NCBI GenBank assembly: GCA_016931455.1
Contig: JAFGES010000095.1
Coordinates: 76,487 to 140,486 of the forward strand
Reading direction: 5' to 3'
Length of the DNA stretch: 64,000 bases
From: Desulfobacterales bacterium
GTDB taxonomy: Bacteria > Desulfobacterota > Desulfobacteria > Desulfobacterales > JAHDSC01
Shown: in pieces, positions 1-9,464 of the stretch
How positions within the stretch are numbered: position 1 is the first letter of the stretch
Layout: each line of letters starts with the position of its first letter
Program-made: the position numbers and the translations under genes
The notes under the pieces: model-generated
The model's input: only the letters and a program-made list of their open reading frames with translations
What the model was told of the DNA's origin: nothing
The model's database searches: none

Positions 1-399
1 AATAGAAAATTCTCCTTTGTGCAGCCGCCTTGCAATCTCCGGATTAATCTTATGTCCTATGCCTTCTATATATTCCGAGGTATCGGCAACAACAAAACCT
101 TCTCCACGATTAATAAGATTTTTAAGCCGCAACAATGTTTCAGTTTCCAAGTCAATTTCGAAGTCTTGCGGCGGTTTTATGCGAATTGTATTTTCTAGTC
201 GGTTTGCTTTTGAAATCGGTTTTACATCTGCCATGGCCTCCATAAAAAGTTTTTGTTCGTTTTTACGATCCGGCTTTGCTTCAAACTTTTTTAGCGGTTT
301 GTCAAGAGTATGGGTCACAGGTTCAAAAGATCTGCTTCTAAGTAAGTCAGCAAGATTTTCAAAAGGTCTGAAGAGACCGGAAGATTTGGAAGGTTTCAT
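1..399 (-). CDS. Smr/MutS2-type domain protein (C-terminus off the edge)
   Basis: Reading the minus strand from an ATG at 399, preceded by a GAGGGGGG ribosome site, gives an open frame that reaches base 1 without a stop (133 codons). It contains FMEAMADVKPI near residue 50 and EYIEGIGHKINPEIARRLH followed by KGEFSI at the end. This matches the region just before the LDLHG-type Smr domain in stand-alone Smr proteins. The Smr domain itself, which would carry nuclease or DNA-binding activity, lies beyond the window, so the assignment rests on remembered family pattern rather than the catalytic motif. The frame on the opposite strand is its shadow. Confidence 0.65.
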   Translation of the reverse strand, partial: MKPSKSSGLFRPFENLADLLRSRSFEPVTHTLDKPLKKFEAKPDRKNEQKLFMEAMADVKPISKANRLENTIRIKPPQDFEIDLETETLLRLKNLINRGEGFVVADTSEYIEGIGHKINPEIARRLHKGEFSI

Positions 400-429
400 G
401 GTGTCACACCCCCCTCAAAATGAAATTAT

Positions 430-879
430 TCAGATTTCTGCATAATTAAAAATATTCTTTTTAATTTCTCCATTTTTATATTTGAAATAATCTTTAATAA
501 TTTTTTTGTGATCAAAAACAATTGGATCAGGAATTGAATTTTTCGTGAAAATATCCAGAGCTTTTGCATCATCGGAGGCCGTTGGTTTACCGATTGCTTT
601 AGCAATAAAGACTGTTGTGACTGTATGATGCCGAGGATCACGGTCGGGAGCAGAGTAAGTATGGAATTGTTCTTCGAGTAGAATATCCAATGATGTTTCT
701 TCCTTTGCTTCTCTTATGGCTGCGGATTCAACCGACTCGCCGTAATCGACAAAGCCGCCCGGCAGGGCCCATCCATGGGGAGGATTTACTCTTTCAATCA
801 GAACAATACCGCCGTTTATTTCAATAATAATATCTACGGTAACCAGAGGATTTCTATAAGGTTTTTTCGATAGCATCAA
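430..879 (-). CDS. Nudix hydrolase
   Basis: A 149-residue Nudix (MutT-like) pyrophosphohydrolase, likely cytoplasmic, acting on a nucleoside-diphosphate-linked metabolite. The full Nudix box GX5EX7REXXEE is visible as [14 protein letters not shown] followed by REAKEETSL at about residues 41-63; its Glu residues bind the catalytic metal. The PHGWALPGG segment just before it is typical of ADP-ribose or NADH pyrophosphatase-like members, but the substrate cannot be fixed from sequence. It lies 30 bases upstream of the Smr gene on the same strand and could be co-transcribed with it. Confidence 0.85.
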   Translation of the reverse strand: MMLSKKPYRNPLVTVDIIIEINGGIVLIERVNPPHGWALPGGFVDYGESVESAAIREAKEETSLDILLEEQFHTYSAPDRDPRHHTVTTVFIAKAIGKPTASDDAKALDIFTKNSIPDPIVFDHKKIIKDYFKYKNGEIKKNIFNYAEI

Positions 880-906
880 TCTATATCAATTTGCTTGAAT
901 TTCAGT

Positions 907-1257
907 TTAAATTTCAGGGACACCTGCTGGAATCAGGCAGACAAAAATCAATGGTTGATCGGTTGTATTCTTTATCTGATGTTCCTGGTTGCCGGGTATA
1001 AAAATAATATAACCCGATGTGACGGAAATCCATTTGCCTTCGGACAAGATTTCTCCCTTGCCTGAATGAATAAATATTTCATGCTCCCATTCATGCGAAT
1101 GCCGGGGGGAACAACTATTTTTTGACAGTTCGAAAATGCGCATACAAAAGTTGTCTGCTCCATCACCTTTTCCAATGACCAACCGTCCTGTAATTCCACT
1201 TTGGGTAGCTTTTTCAGAATGCTTAGGCTCAATTCCAGAATAATGTTTTATCTTCAT
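907..1257 (-). CDS. Small single-domain cupin protein
   Basis: A 116-residue conserved-barrel (cupin_2) protein. The longer frame would start at 1359, but the ATG at 1257 has a clear AAGGAA ribosome site and begins directly with the cupin fold, so I use it. Cupin motif 1 is seen as PRHSHEWEHEIFIHSGKGE (two His, a Glu and the Gly turn), and motif 2 as PGNQEHQIKN. Metal ligands are therefore present. The ligand or reaction is unknown. Such proteins are sugar or small-molecule binders, isomerases or dioxygenases. Confidence 0.8.
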   Translation of the reverse strand: MKIKHYSGIEPKHSEKATQSGITGRLVIGKGDGADNFCMRIFELSKNSCSPRHSHEWEHEIFIHSGKGEILSEGKWISVTSGYIIFIPGNQEHQIKNTTDQPLIFVCLIPAGVPEI

Positions 1258-1513
1258 AAAAATTTCCTTCTTATTTATAACCCTTGATGGAATATTTAAA
1301 GTAATATAATCAAATAAATCAGAGTTAATTATTATGAAAATAGAAAGGTATAATGTCAAGGTTAAATTTTTAAATCTTACTAACGGTTCTAAATTACATC
1401 CGAAAGAGGGCTGAGTTTATTCTTTCTTCGATACTTAACTGCTTTCTTGACTAATTGTCCAATTTAGGTTGTTATGTAAGGCATACCATTTTTAATGATA
1501 AAGGAGGATACAG

Positions 1514-3385
1514 ATGGATTTACATGAGTATTGCCCATCAAAATTGAAGCGTTCTGAGGAAGCGATTTCGCAGATAAAGAGAGGAAGCCGGGTTTTTATC
1601 GGTACGGGTTGTGGAGAACCTCAACACCTGATCAGAGCCATGGTGAAAGATATGAATATGCAGGATATCATGGTCTATCAAATGCTTTCTTCGACCTTCT
1701 CCAAGTTTGTAGACGATCCGTCTTTTCTCAGGCGGTTTTCGCTCCGGCTTTTTTTTATCAGTAAAAGCATGCAAAAAGCCGCTTTCGAAGGCAAAATAGA
1801 TTATATACCATCTTATCTTTCTCAGATACCCAAACTGTTTTCCAGTAAAATCATCGGGCTTGATGTTGCATTAGTACAGGTAAGTCCTCCGGATCGATTT
1901 GGATATTGCAGTCTGGGGATTTCTGTTGATATTACGCGATCGGGAATAGAAAATGCAGATTTAGTTATTGCTCAAGTAAACCCCCGGATGCCCCGAACTT
2001 GGGGAGACAGTTTTGTCCATGTAGATGAAATTGATTATTTCGTTATACACGAAGAGCCCTTAGTTGAGGTTCTTCCGAATGAACAGGAAACTGAAGTCGC
2101 TCGTAGAATCGGTCTTTATGTTTCTCAGTTGGTAGAAGATGGCGCCACGCTTCAGATCGGCTTTGGCGGTCTGCCTTATGCCATTATGCAATATCTTGAT
2201 AAAAAAAATGATTTGGGGATTCATACCCAGCTTATAACCGATGGTCTCTTACCCCTTTTTGAAAAGGGTATTGTCACCAATAAAAAAAAGACACTTCTTC
2301 CTGGAAGAGTGGTGGCATCTCTATGTATGGGTTCTGAGAAGATTTACAATTATGTAGATAATAATCCAAAATTTTATTTCCGTTCTTCTGAATTTGTTAA
2401 TGACCCCACTGTAATTGCACGCAATGATAAATTGATTTCCATCAGTTCAGCGTTGGAAGTTGATTTGACCGGGCAAGTTTGTACGGATTCTATGGGATAC
2501 TTATTTTACAGTGGTATCGGTGACCAAGTCGATTTTCTTCGCGGCAGTGCAATGTCAAAAGGAGGTTTTACAATTATCGCTCTTCCATCTACAGCTCAAA
2601 ATGGCAGAGTGTCCCGAATTGTATCCCATCTCAGTGAAGGAGCTGGAGTAGCCACTACTCGAGGAGACGTAAACTTTGTCGTGACGGAATACGGAATAGC
2701 AGAGCTTCAGGGAAAAGGAATCTATCAGAGAGTTATGGAGTTAGCTGAAATCGCCCATCCCAAGTTTCGTGAAGATCTTATCGAACAGGCAAAAAAACAT
2801 CATTATATCTTCGCTGATCAATTGCCTCCACCTAAGGTTGATCTTCTTTTCCTTGAAGGCTATAAGAGCGCGTTGCAATTGGAAAATGGGATCGTAGTCG
2901 AGTTTAGACCACTTTTACCTACAGATGAGTTTGAGTATCGGAACTTTTTTTATTCACTTGAGGAAAGAACGATTTACTTCAGATTTTTTTACAAGATGAA
3001 AATATTCTCGCATGAAGTTGTACAGAAACATTGGGCATCTCTGGATTACAGAAAAAATATGTCAATTATCGGTCTGGTGCAGGAGGGTGGGCATAAAGAA
3101 ATCATCGCAATGGGTTCCTATGCTAAAGAAGAAGATAACATTGCAGAAGTCGCCTTTGTTGTCCGAGAGGATTTTCACAACATGGGTATCGCTTCTTATT
3201 TACTGAAAGTGCTGGAGAAAATAGCACAAGAAAATGACTACACAGGGTTTTCCGCAACAGTATTAAGGGAAAATGCTGCGATGATTCATATTTTTAAGGA
3301 AAGGTATCCGAATGCAAATATTTCATTGAGCAATGGAAGCGATGTCTTAATTGAAATGAATTTTGATGATGCTATTGGAAACTGA
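1514..3385 (+). CDS. Acetyl-CoA hydrolase/CoA-transferase fused to a GNAT acetyltransferase
   Basis: A 623-residue cytoplasmic protein with a strong AAAGGAGG site just before its ATG. Residues about 1-435 are the acetyl-CoA hydrolase / 4-hydroxybutyrate CoA-transferase family, with the glycine-rich IGFGGLPYAIMQYL and the conserved VDLTGQVCTDSMG segments. Residues about 450-615 are a GNAT fold, with a REDFHNMGIASYLLKVLE acetyl-CoA loop near 550. The first half would move or cleave CoA from short acyl groups. The second would acetylate an unknown amine or lysine using acetyl-CoA. The two-domain layout is one I associate with this lineage. The coupling of the two activities is inferred, and its substrate is unknown. 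It is followed 14 bases later by rsmG. Confidence 0.85.
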   Translation: MDLHEYCPSKLKRSEEAISQIKRGSRVFIGTGCGEPQHLIRAMVKDMNMQDIMVYQMLSSTFSKFVDDPSFLRRFSLRLFFISKSMQKAAFEGKIDYIPSYLSQIPKLFSSKIIGLDVALVQVSPPDRFGYCSLGISVDITRSGIENADLVIAQVNPRMPRTWGDSFVHVDEIDYFVIHEEPLVEVLPNEQETEVARRIGLYVSQLVEDGATLQIGFGGLPYAIMQYLDKKNDLGIHTQLITDGLLPLFEKGIVTNKKKTLLPGRVVASLCMGSEKIYNYVDNNPKFYFRSSEFVNDPTVIARNDKLISISSALEVDLTGQVCTDSMGYLFYSGIGDQVDFLRGSAMSKGGFTIIALPSTAQNGRVSRIVSHLSEGAGVATTRGDVNFVVTEYGIAELQGKGIYQRVMELAEIAHPKFREDLIEQAKKHHYIFADQLPPPKVDLLFLEGYKSALQLENGIVVEFRPLLPTDEFEYRNFFYSLEERTIYFRFFYKMKIFSHEVVQKHWASLDYRKNMSIIGLVQEGGHKEIIAMGSYAKEEDNIAEVAFVVREDFHNMGIASYLLKVLEKIAQENDYTGFSATVLRENAAMIHIFKERYPNANISLSNGSDVLIEMNFDDAIGN

Positions 3386-3399
3386 TGTAAGTTATTGCA

Positions 3400-4098
3400 A
3401 TGATTCTAGGTTCGTTAGAATGGAAGTGTTTTATTCAATATGGCGCCCGAGCCATGAATATTGACATTGAAAAGGAAAAAGTGGATCAGTTGGCCATTTA
3501 TGCTTTAGAACTGAGCCGATGGAACCAAAAAGTCAACCTGACAGCTATTACCGATCCGGTGGAGATTGCCGTCAAACATTTTTTGGATTCAATCGCTCCT
3601 GAACCCTTTATCCCGCCCTCTGCTTTGATGTTGGATATCGGTTCAGGAAGCGGATTTCCGGGAATACCGCTTAAGATATTGCTTCCATCATTATCGGTTA
3701 CACTGATCGATGCATCTCGTAAAAAGGCCAGTTTTTTAAGCCATATAATCAGAAATTTAAAACTTCAAGATATTCAGGCTTTTCACATGAGGGCCGAGGA
3801 TCTTGCGAGGAAGCGGGCTTTGGTAAAAGGCTATGATGTGATTATATGTCGTGCGCTGTCTTCTCTGAAGACTTTTATTGTAATGGCCTCGCCTTTGCTG
3901 GCGAAAGATGGGATGATCGTCGCCTTAAAAGGAAATGATGTTAAAAAAGAAATTGCCTCCTTGTCTTTATTAACTGATGGTAAATCTTGTCAATTAAAAA
4001 TCGGCAACTATAAATTTTTTCTGGAATTAAAAGCCTATACCCTTCCACACCTCGAATTGGAAAGATACCTTGTTATCCTTAAGTTAATCACAAGTTGA
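3400..4098 (+). CDS. rsmG: 16S rRNA (guanine-527-N7)-methyltransferase RsmG
   Basis: A 232-residue SAM-dependent methyltransferase that modifies G527 of 16S rRNA. The N-terminal ELSRWNQKVNLTAITDP and HFLDSI segments are the classic RsmG signature. They are followed by the SAM-binding motif MLDIGSGSGFPGIPLKI at about residues 78-94 and the ICRALSSLK motif. The start at 3400 retains a FIQYGARAM stretch that looks family-like, but no strong ribosome site is seen. An ATG at 3454 is an alternative. Its stop is 2 bases from the convergent kinase gene on the other strand. Confidence 0.92.
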   Translation: MILGSLEWKCFIQYGARAMNIDIEKEKVDQLAIYALELSRWNQKVNLTAITDPVEIAVKHFLDSIAPEPFIPPSALMLDIGSGSGFPGIPLKILLPSLSVTLIDASRKKASFLSHIIRNLKLQDIQAFHMRAEDLARKRALVKGYDVIICRALSSLKTFIVMASPLLAKDGMIVALKGNDVKKEIASLSLLTDGKSCQLKIGNYKFFLELKAYTLPHLELERYLVILKLITS

Positions 4099-4100
4099 TT

Positions 4101-6053
4101 CTAATGTCGGCAGTTATTACCGTTCAAGATTGTTCTCATACTTTGTGATAATTCTTTCATTGTAAACGGTTTCTGAATAAAGCCATTGCAGCCTCGCTGC
4201 ATGATTGCCGTAGCCTCACCATTGAGACTATATCCGCTAGAAAGTAAAACCTTGATTTCAGGATTGATTTTTTTTAATCTTTCATAGACTTCTTTGCCGC
4301 CCATGTTCGGCATCACCATGTCTAAAATTACAAGCCCAATATTGCTGCAATGTTTTTTGTAAGCTTCAATGGCATCGTGGCCTCCTTTTGCGATTAAGAC
4401 TTTATAGCCCATCACTGTCAGTATTTCCTGGGCCACTTCCTGGGTGATTTCCTCATCATCAACCAATAGCACAGTTTCCTTCGATTCGGTGTTTTTGACT
4501 GTTTGTTTGATTTTGACATGCTTGGTTTTTTCTTTTGAGATTATAGCCGGTAGGTAGATTTTAAAAGTAGTCCCATGATTTTTTTGGGATTCAACATCGA
4601 TATATCCACCATGTCCTTTAATAATACCGTAAACTGACGCCAACCCGAGTCCTGTGCCGTGTCCCATTTGTTTAGTTGTAAAAAAGGGGTCGAAGATGCG
4701 TTGCATAGTTTCCTTTTCCATTCCAATGCCGGTATCCGTGACGGTCAGCAAAACATAGGCCCCGGGTCTAGGATTATATAAAGCTCCTGCCATATCTTTA
4801 TGAGTGGCGTTTTGCGTTTTGAGTACAAGACCTCCTCCTGTCGGCATAGCATTTGCCGCATTAACATAGAGATTTAAAAGAACTTGCTCTATCTGCCCCT
4901 TATCCGCCAGAGTTTCTGCTAATTCATCACAAAATTCTCGATGAATGGTAATTTCTTTTTTGGCGCGGGCAAATGTTTCCGATGTTTCTTCGACGAGACT
5001 ATTTAAACAAAGCGGCTTAACTTTATATCTTCCCTTTCTAGCATAACCAAGAAGCTGGCTGGTTAGTTTGGATCCGCTCTGAACTAGCTTTTCAATACGC
5101 TTTAATTTTTCATGGTGAGGATGCCGGGAAGTGATGTCTAAGATCATTAAAGAAGTATTTCCTTGTATTCCCATAAGAAGATTGTTAAAGTCATGAGCAA
5201 TTCCAGCGGAAAGCGTACCGATAGCCTCCATTTTATGGGCTTGTCTAAGCTGAGTTTCTCTTCGTATTTTTTCGGTTACATTACTTAGAATGACAATCGC
5301 CTTGAATTCATTTTCTCTAAGCGGTAAAATTTTTACCTCAATTTGTTTGTCGTTCAATAATACGATAGAATCTTCAGCCGATTTTTGTGAAATGGCATGG
5401 TTGTTTTCCAAGAGGCCACAGATTTTTTCACGATTGCTGCAATCAAATAAATCAAGAAAATTTGAAGCTAGCAAGTTCTCTTCAGGTATACCGGTCAATG
5501 AAACGGCAACTGGGTTTGCGTATACGATTTTTGCATCGAGAGTAATCTCTAAAATTCCCTCGCTGATGCTATCAAGGATGATTTCAAAATGATGTTTAAG
5601 TGAGAGTAGTTCAGCGGTAATTTCACGGGAATGGATTTCTCCCAAGCCCATGATTTCACTTGAACGCAAAGTCGGGTTTCCAATTTCCGCTTGAGCCAAG
5701 GTTGCAAGAACATGTTTAGACAGCTTATTAAATGAGCATTTGGCAATGCAGGCATCGGCTCCAAAATCAGCAATGTTTATATTTTTCTCTTCAGCCGCAA
5801 TGGCTGAAATGATAACCAGATAAACAGCGTTGAGCTTAGGCATCTTGCGAATAATGCTACAAAGTTTATCACCACTGATATTGGGCATGATCAAATCGAG
5901 AAATATGACGTTCGGCACATAGGTTTTTAATATTTCCAGCGCAGCGATGCCGTCTATAGCGGTTCGGACCTGATACCCTTCTTTTTCAAGCAATGTGGTC
6001 ATAAATTTTAGCATCAGTACATGGTTATCTACGACTAATATTTTTTTTTTCAT
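4101..6053 (-). CDS. Hybrid sensor histidine kinase: receiver-PAS-HisKA-HATPase-receiver
   Basis: A 650-residue soluble signalling kinase with no membrane segment. Domains in order: receiver 1 with phospho-acceptor Asp53 (FLDLIMPN); a PAS domain at about 150-265; HisKA with His287 in GIAHDFNNLLMGIQGN; a HATPase with the GTGLGLASVYGIIKGHGG glycine box near 480-500; and receiver 2 with Asp578 (LDMVMPN). The HDFNN-type H-box marks the kinase family that often ends in a receiver. It is the last gene of a minus-strand group with a GGDEF protein, an Hpt protein and a single receiver, which together could form a phosphorelay. The input and output are unknown. Confidence 0.9.
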   Translation of the reverse strand: MKKKILVVDNHVLMLKFMTTLLEKEGYQVRTAIDGIAALEILKTYVPNVIFLDLIMPNISGDKLCSIIRKMPKLNAVYLVIISAIAAEEKNINIADFGADACIAKCSFNKLSKHVLATLAQAEIGNPTLRSSEIMGLGEIHSREITAELLSLKHHFEIILDSISEGILEITLDAKIVYANPVAVSLTGIPEENLLASNFLDLFDCSNREKICGLLENNHAISQKSAEDSIVLLNDKQIEVKILPLRENEFKAIVILSNVTEKIRRETQLRQAHKMEAIGTLSAGIAHDFNNLLMGIQGNTSLMILDITSRHPHHEKLKRIEKLVQSGSKLTSQLLGYARKGRYKVKPLCLNSLVEETSETFARAKKEITIHREFCDELAETLADKGQIEQVLLNLYVNAANAMPTGGGLVLKTQNATHKDMAGALYNPRPGAYVLLTVTDTGIGMEKETMQRIFDPFFTTKQMGHGTGLGLASVYGIIKGHGGYIDVESQKNHGTTFKIYLPAIISKEKTKHVKIKQTVKNTESKETVLLVDDEEITQEVAQEILTVMGYKVLIAKGGHDAIEAYKKHCSNIGLVILDMVMPNMGGKEVYERLKKINPEIKVLLSSGYSLNGEATAIMQRGCNGFIQKPFTMKELSQSMRTILNGNNCRH

Positions 6054-6092
6054 AGGATTTTTTTTAAATAGAAAGTAAAATGTTTTTCATAA

Positions 6093-7052
6093 CTACCCGA
6101 ATTTAACCCTGTTTCTTCCCTCTTCTTTCGCTTGATAAAGGAATCTGTCTGCCTGACGGATTAAATTATCAGCCGAAAAATCATTACGATGAGAATCATT
6201 TTCAAAGCTTGTTACACCAAAACTAGCAGTGATATATATCTCATTTTGTTGTACCTTGATGGCATGCTTTGAAATGGTCCCACAAATCCTTTTTGCAACG
6301 CGGATTGCATCGCTTAGATTCGTTTCCGGAAGAATAAGCAAAAATTCTTCACCTCCATATCGTACTAATGCATCCAGCGGATTTCGGATTGATCTCTTTA
6401 TACAACGGACAAATTCTTTCAATATAAGGTCTCCGGTTTGATGCCCGTATTTATCGTTGACCTTTTTAAAATGATCAATATCGCATAAAATCATTGAAAG
6501 CGGGCGTCGGTATCTTTCCGCCCTTTTTATTTCAATTGGCAATCTTTCATTCAGATAACATCGATTATAGCACCCTGTGAGCGGATCCGTTCTAGATAAG
6601 ATAGTGATTTCCTCATTAACTTTTCTAAGTGATGCCTCCAGTTCAAGGATGCGAATGCCTGTTTTTAGTCGGGCAAGTAACTCGGCTTTGTTAAATGGTT
6701 TAGTCAAGTAATCATCTGCGCCGGCTTCCAAGCCTGTGATAATATCATATTTAGAATCTTTGGCCGTCAAGAGGACAATAAAAACGTAACTTTGATTTAT
6801 TCTGCTTCTAATGGCTTTGCATAGTTCTAGGCCGTTCATTTCAGGCATTATCCAGTCTGTTACAACCATTGGATAAAATTTTTCGTTAAAAAGTGTAAGC
6901 GCATCGATTCCATTTTCAGCCAATACAACTTCATGACCCGCATTCATCAATATTTTTCCAATAAGTTTCCGGGTGACTGGATTGTCTTCAGCTATCAAGA
7001 TAGGAAAATGGTATTCTGATTCTTTTTCTTCTATTCTATTTCTTTTTAGCAT
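6093..7052 (-). CDS. Response regulator with GGDEF domain (PleD-like diguanylate cyclase)
   Basis: A 319-residue protein: receiver at about 15-135 with acceptor Asp66 (VVTDWIMPEMNG) and the KPF lysine near 118, then a GGDEF domain at about 152-319. The active-site motif reads RYGGEEF (GGEEF at 233-237), an active variant, so cyclic di-GMP synthesis after phosphorylation is expected. The inhibitory I-site RxxD that normally sits five residues before it reads NPLD here, so the arginine is absent from its usual position and product inhibition may be lost. It lies 39 bases upstream of the hybrid kinase and is likely co-transcribed. Confidence 0.9.
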   Translation of the reverse strand: MLKRNRIEEKESEYHFPILIAEDNPVTRKLIGKILMNAGHEVVLAENGIDALTLFNEKFYPMVVTDWIMPEMNGLELCKAIRSRINQSYVFIVLLTAKDSKYDIITGLEAGADDYLTKPFNKAELLARLKTGIRILELEASLRKVNEEITILSRTDPLTGCYNRCYLNERLPIEIKRAERYRRPLSMILCDIDHFKKVNDKYGHQTGDLILKEFVRCIKRSIRNPLDALVRYGGEEFLLILPETNLSDAIRVAKRICGTISKHAIKVQQNEIYITASFGVTSFENDSHRNDFSADNLIRQADRFLYQAKEEGRNRVKFG

Positions 7053-7188
7053 AGGTGTCCGGAAATCTTCTTGCTCAAATTATAAGTTGGATAATATTTT
7101 TTTCGATCTATTGAAGAATGTACCACATGGTCTGGTGATTGACTCCAAACCGGAAAGTAAAAATGTTTTTACTTAGAAAAAGATGGTT

Positions 7189-7563
7189 TTAATTGTTCGC
7201 AGGAATACTACCTACCTGATAAGAATTCGTGCCTTTATGCGTATTTTTTCGTTTGATCATATCATTGAGGTGGTCAAGACTTTTCCTTATTATTTTAACA
7301 GCTTCAGGTATCTTTTCAGATTGGAAACAATGAGCTTTTGTTTCAATCTCTTTTGCGGTTTTATAGAGATCATCTAATCCAAGATTGATTGCAGCACCTT
7401 TTAGAGAATGGGCTGCGAAGGCTATTTTTTCTGCACATTGTTCTTTAATACCTGTTTGCATAATATTTAGGTCTGAAAAACTAGATTGTATAAAAATTTC
7501 GATGAGTTCTAAATATTCATGCTCTTCTAAGTCTATGTTTTCTGCAAGTGCCTTAATATTCAT
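7189..7563 (-). CDS. Hpt-domain histidine phosphotransfer protein
   Basis: A 124-residue single-domain Hpt protein, all-helical, carrying phosphoryl groups between receivers. The signature AAHSLKGAAINLG contains the phospho-acceptor His52. The frame can be extended to a TTG at 7578, but the ATG at 7563 has a GGGAG site at the right distance and is preferred. It sits between a lone receiver gene and the GGDEF regulator on the same strand, which fits a phosphorelay intermediate role. Confidence 0.85.
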   Translation of the reverse strand: MNIKALAENIDLEEHEYLELIEIFIQSSFSDLNIMQTGIKEQCAEKIAFAAHSLKGAAINLGLDDLYKTAKEIETKAHCFQSEKIPEAVKIIRKSLDHLNDMIKRKNTHKGTNSYQVGSIPANN

Positions 7564-7601
7564 ATAGTAGACTCCCAATAAACTTTAGTTTATTCCTTTG
7601 G

Positions 7602-8003
7602 TTAATTTGCGAAGCAATCTATGTGCTCCTTATTAAAAACCCATTTATTGATTATCTTAAAAACAAGTTCTTTTTTAATCGGTTTTGCAATATAATCATC
7701 CATTCCTATTTCAAAACACTTCTCTCTATCCCCTTGCATTGCATTGGCGGTCATGGCTACGATCGGAACTCGTCCTGAGTTTGCTGCTTCCCACTCCCGA
7801 ATGGTTTTTGTGGCTTCCATTCCATCCATGCCGGGCATTTGAATATCCATAAGGATCAGGTTGAAATTATTTGGAGATGCCGTGTATTTTTGAACCCCCT
7901 CAATTCCGTTATTCGCTACTTCTACCTGGTAGCCGACCTTTTTAAGCATCATCTTGATTAGTTTTTGGTTGGACAAATTGTCCTCAGCTAAGAGTATACG
8001 CAC
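7602..8003 (-). CDS. Single-domain response regulator (CheY-like receiver)
   Basis: A 133-residue stand-alone receiver: acidic pair at Glu7-Asp8, acceptor Asp53 in LMDIQMPGMDG, Thr in MTANAM, and Lys107 in IAKPIKK. The sequence is of the kind normally found as the C-terminal receiver of hybrid kinases. It starts at GTG with an AAGGAGA site, is first in the minus-strand phosphorelay group and has no output domain. Its likely partner is the Hpt protein encoded 38 bases downstream. Confidence 0.88.
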   Translation of the reverse strand: MRILLAEDNLSNQKLIKMMLKKVGYQVEVANNGIEGVQKYTASPNNFNLILMDIQMPGMDGMEATKTIREWEAANSGRVPIVAMTANAMQGDREKCFEIGMDDYIAKPIKKELVFKIINKWVFNKEHIDCFAN

Positions 8004-8540
8004 GGAATTTTTTATCTCCTTGCAAACTTAATAATTTTGGACGGTGAATTTTATAATTTCTATGGAATATTTATGATAGAATTCAACCGTCGATAGGTAT
8101 TTGGATGAATCCATATTGTCTTTTTTTACATTTCTTAAAAATTTTGAAGTGTTAAAGAAGATAGGGAACTATCGCAATTCAAATATATATATGAATGCAC
8201 TAAATATAATACATAAAATAAATATACATTTTATCCGTCTTTTCTATCAAATTTATCGACAGGTGGTTTGAAGAACTTAAATATTGAATCTGATTTTGGT
8301 TTTATTAGGACTTATTTGAATATGAATGAATTGCATTTTGAATTTCAAAAAGCCTAAAATGAAAAATTATTACACATTCAAGGCTTGTTGTGCTATTTAA
8401 TAATTTGTTTGATTGAGGTATTGGAAATAACATGGATAGATCGGCTGAAATCATTGAATAGCCCAATTAAAAGAATTTAAGCGCTATTTCATATTCCATA
8501 TTCGTGTCTTGGGTGGTTAAAATTTTTGGAGGGGCGTTGT
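8004..8540. other. AT-rich intergenic region between divergent genes
   Basis: About 540 bases, very AT-rich, between the phosphorelay group (minus) and the DHH protein (plus). It must hold promoters for both directions. I see no conserved coding remnant, RNA gene or clear repeat in it. An SD-like GGAGGGG at its right end belongs to the DHH gene. Confidence 0.6.
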
Positions 8541-9452
8541 ATGCGAATTGTTACTAGACCTGATTTCGACGGTGTCGTTTGTGCAGTTTTGCTTTTTGAA
8601 GCAGAAAATATAGATGTGCCTGTGAAATGGGTTGAACCCAATGAAATGCAAGGTGGCCTTGTTGATATTCAACAGGATGATATCATTGCAAATTTGCCTT
8701 ATGATGATAGATGTGCCTTATGGTTTGATCACCATTACACCAATAAAATTAACAAGACTTTTAAAGGGGCTTTTAAAATTGCACCTTCAGCAGCAGGAAT
8801 TATTTTTGATTATTATAGTGAAAATTTTCGCCGTGATTATAGTGAATTAATAAAAGAAACGGATAAAATCGATGCGGCCGATTTATCCTTGGATGAAGTC
8901 CTGCATCCGGAAAATTATCCATATTTACTGCTTTCCATGACGGTTTCAGATCATAATAAAGCAGATGAATTCTATTGGAACCGGCTAATTGATTTGTTGA
9001 GGAAATATGAAATCGAAGAGGTGCTTGAGGATTCGGAAGTGAAACAGCGGTGTTTGACTATCATTCAGCAAAACATGGAATACAGAGAAATCTTGAAAGA
9101 AAATACGAAATTGAAGGCGCATATATCGATTACGGACTTCCGTTCTTTCAATAAGACACCGATCGGTAATCGATTTTTAGTTTATTCATTATTTCCTGAA
9201 TCGGTTGTCAATATTAAAATACGATATGATAATGAAGATAGAGAAAAGCTCATTGTTAGTGTCGGCCATAGTATTTTTAACCGAAATTGTAACGTAAACG
9301 TTGGATTAATGCTTTCAAGGTTTAACGGTGGCGGGCACGGCGGTGCAGGTGCGTGTACATTTCATGTGAGTAAAGCGGATGATTATATACCAAAAATTAT
9401 CGAAATCTTATTGAGAAATGAACCCCAAGAAGATTATGTAGAAATTATTTAA
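8541..9452 (+). CDS. DHH-family phosphoesterase
   Basis: A 303-residue protein of the DHH/DHHA1 superfamily (exopolyphosphatase, nanoRNase, RecJ relatives). An in-frame TTG lies at 8526, but GGAGGGG at 8528-8534 places the start at the ATG at 8541. The metal-binding motifs are visible: RPDFDG at residues 6-11, the Asp-His-His triad at 63-65 (WFDHHYTN), and a C-terminal GGGHGGAGACTF substrate-binding motif. It is expected to hydrolyse phosphodiester or phosphoanhydride bonds with manganese. The substrate is undetermined. It stands alone, converging on mtaB. Confidence 0.82.
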   Translation: MRIVTRPDFDGVVCAVLLFEAENIDVPVKWVEPNEMQGGLVDIQQDDIIANLPYDDRCALWFDHHYTNKINKTFKGAFKIAPSAAGIIFDYYSENFRRDYSELIKETDKIDAADLSLDEVLHPENYPYLLLSMTVSDHNKADEFYWNRLIDLLRKYEIEEVLEDSEVKQRCLTIIQQNMEYREILKENTKLKAHISITDFRSFNKTPIGNRFLVYSLFPESVVNIKIRYDNEDREKLIVSVGHSIFNRNCNVNVGLMLSRFNGGGHGGAGACTFHVSKADDYIPKIIEILLRNEPQEDYVEII

Positions 9453-9464
9453 TTATATTTAAAA

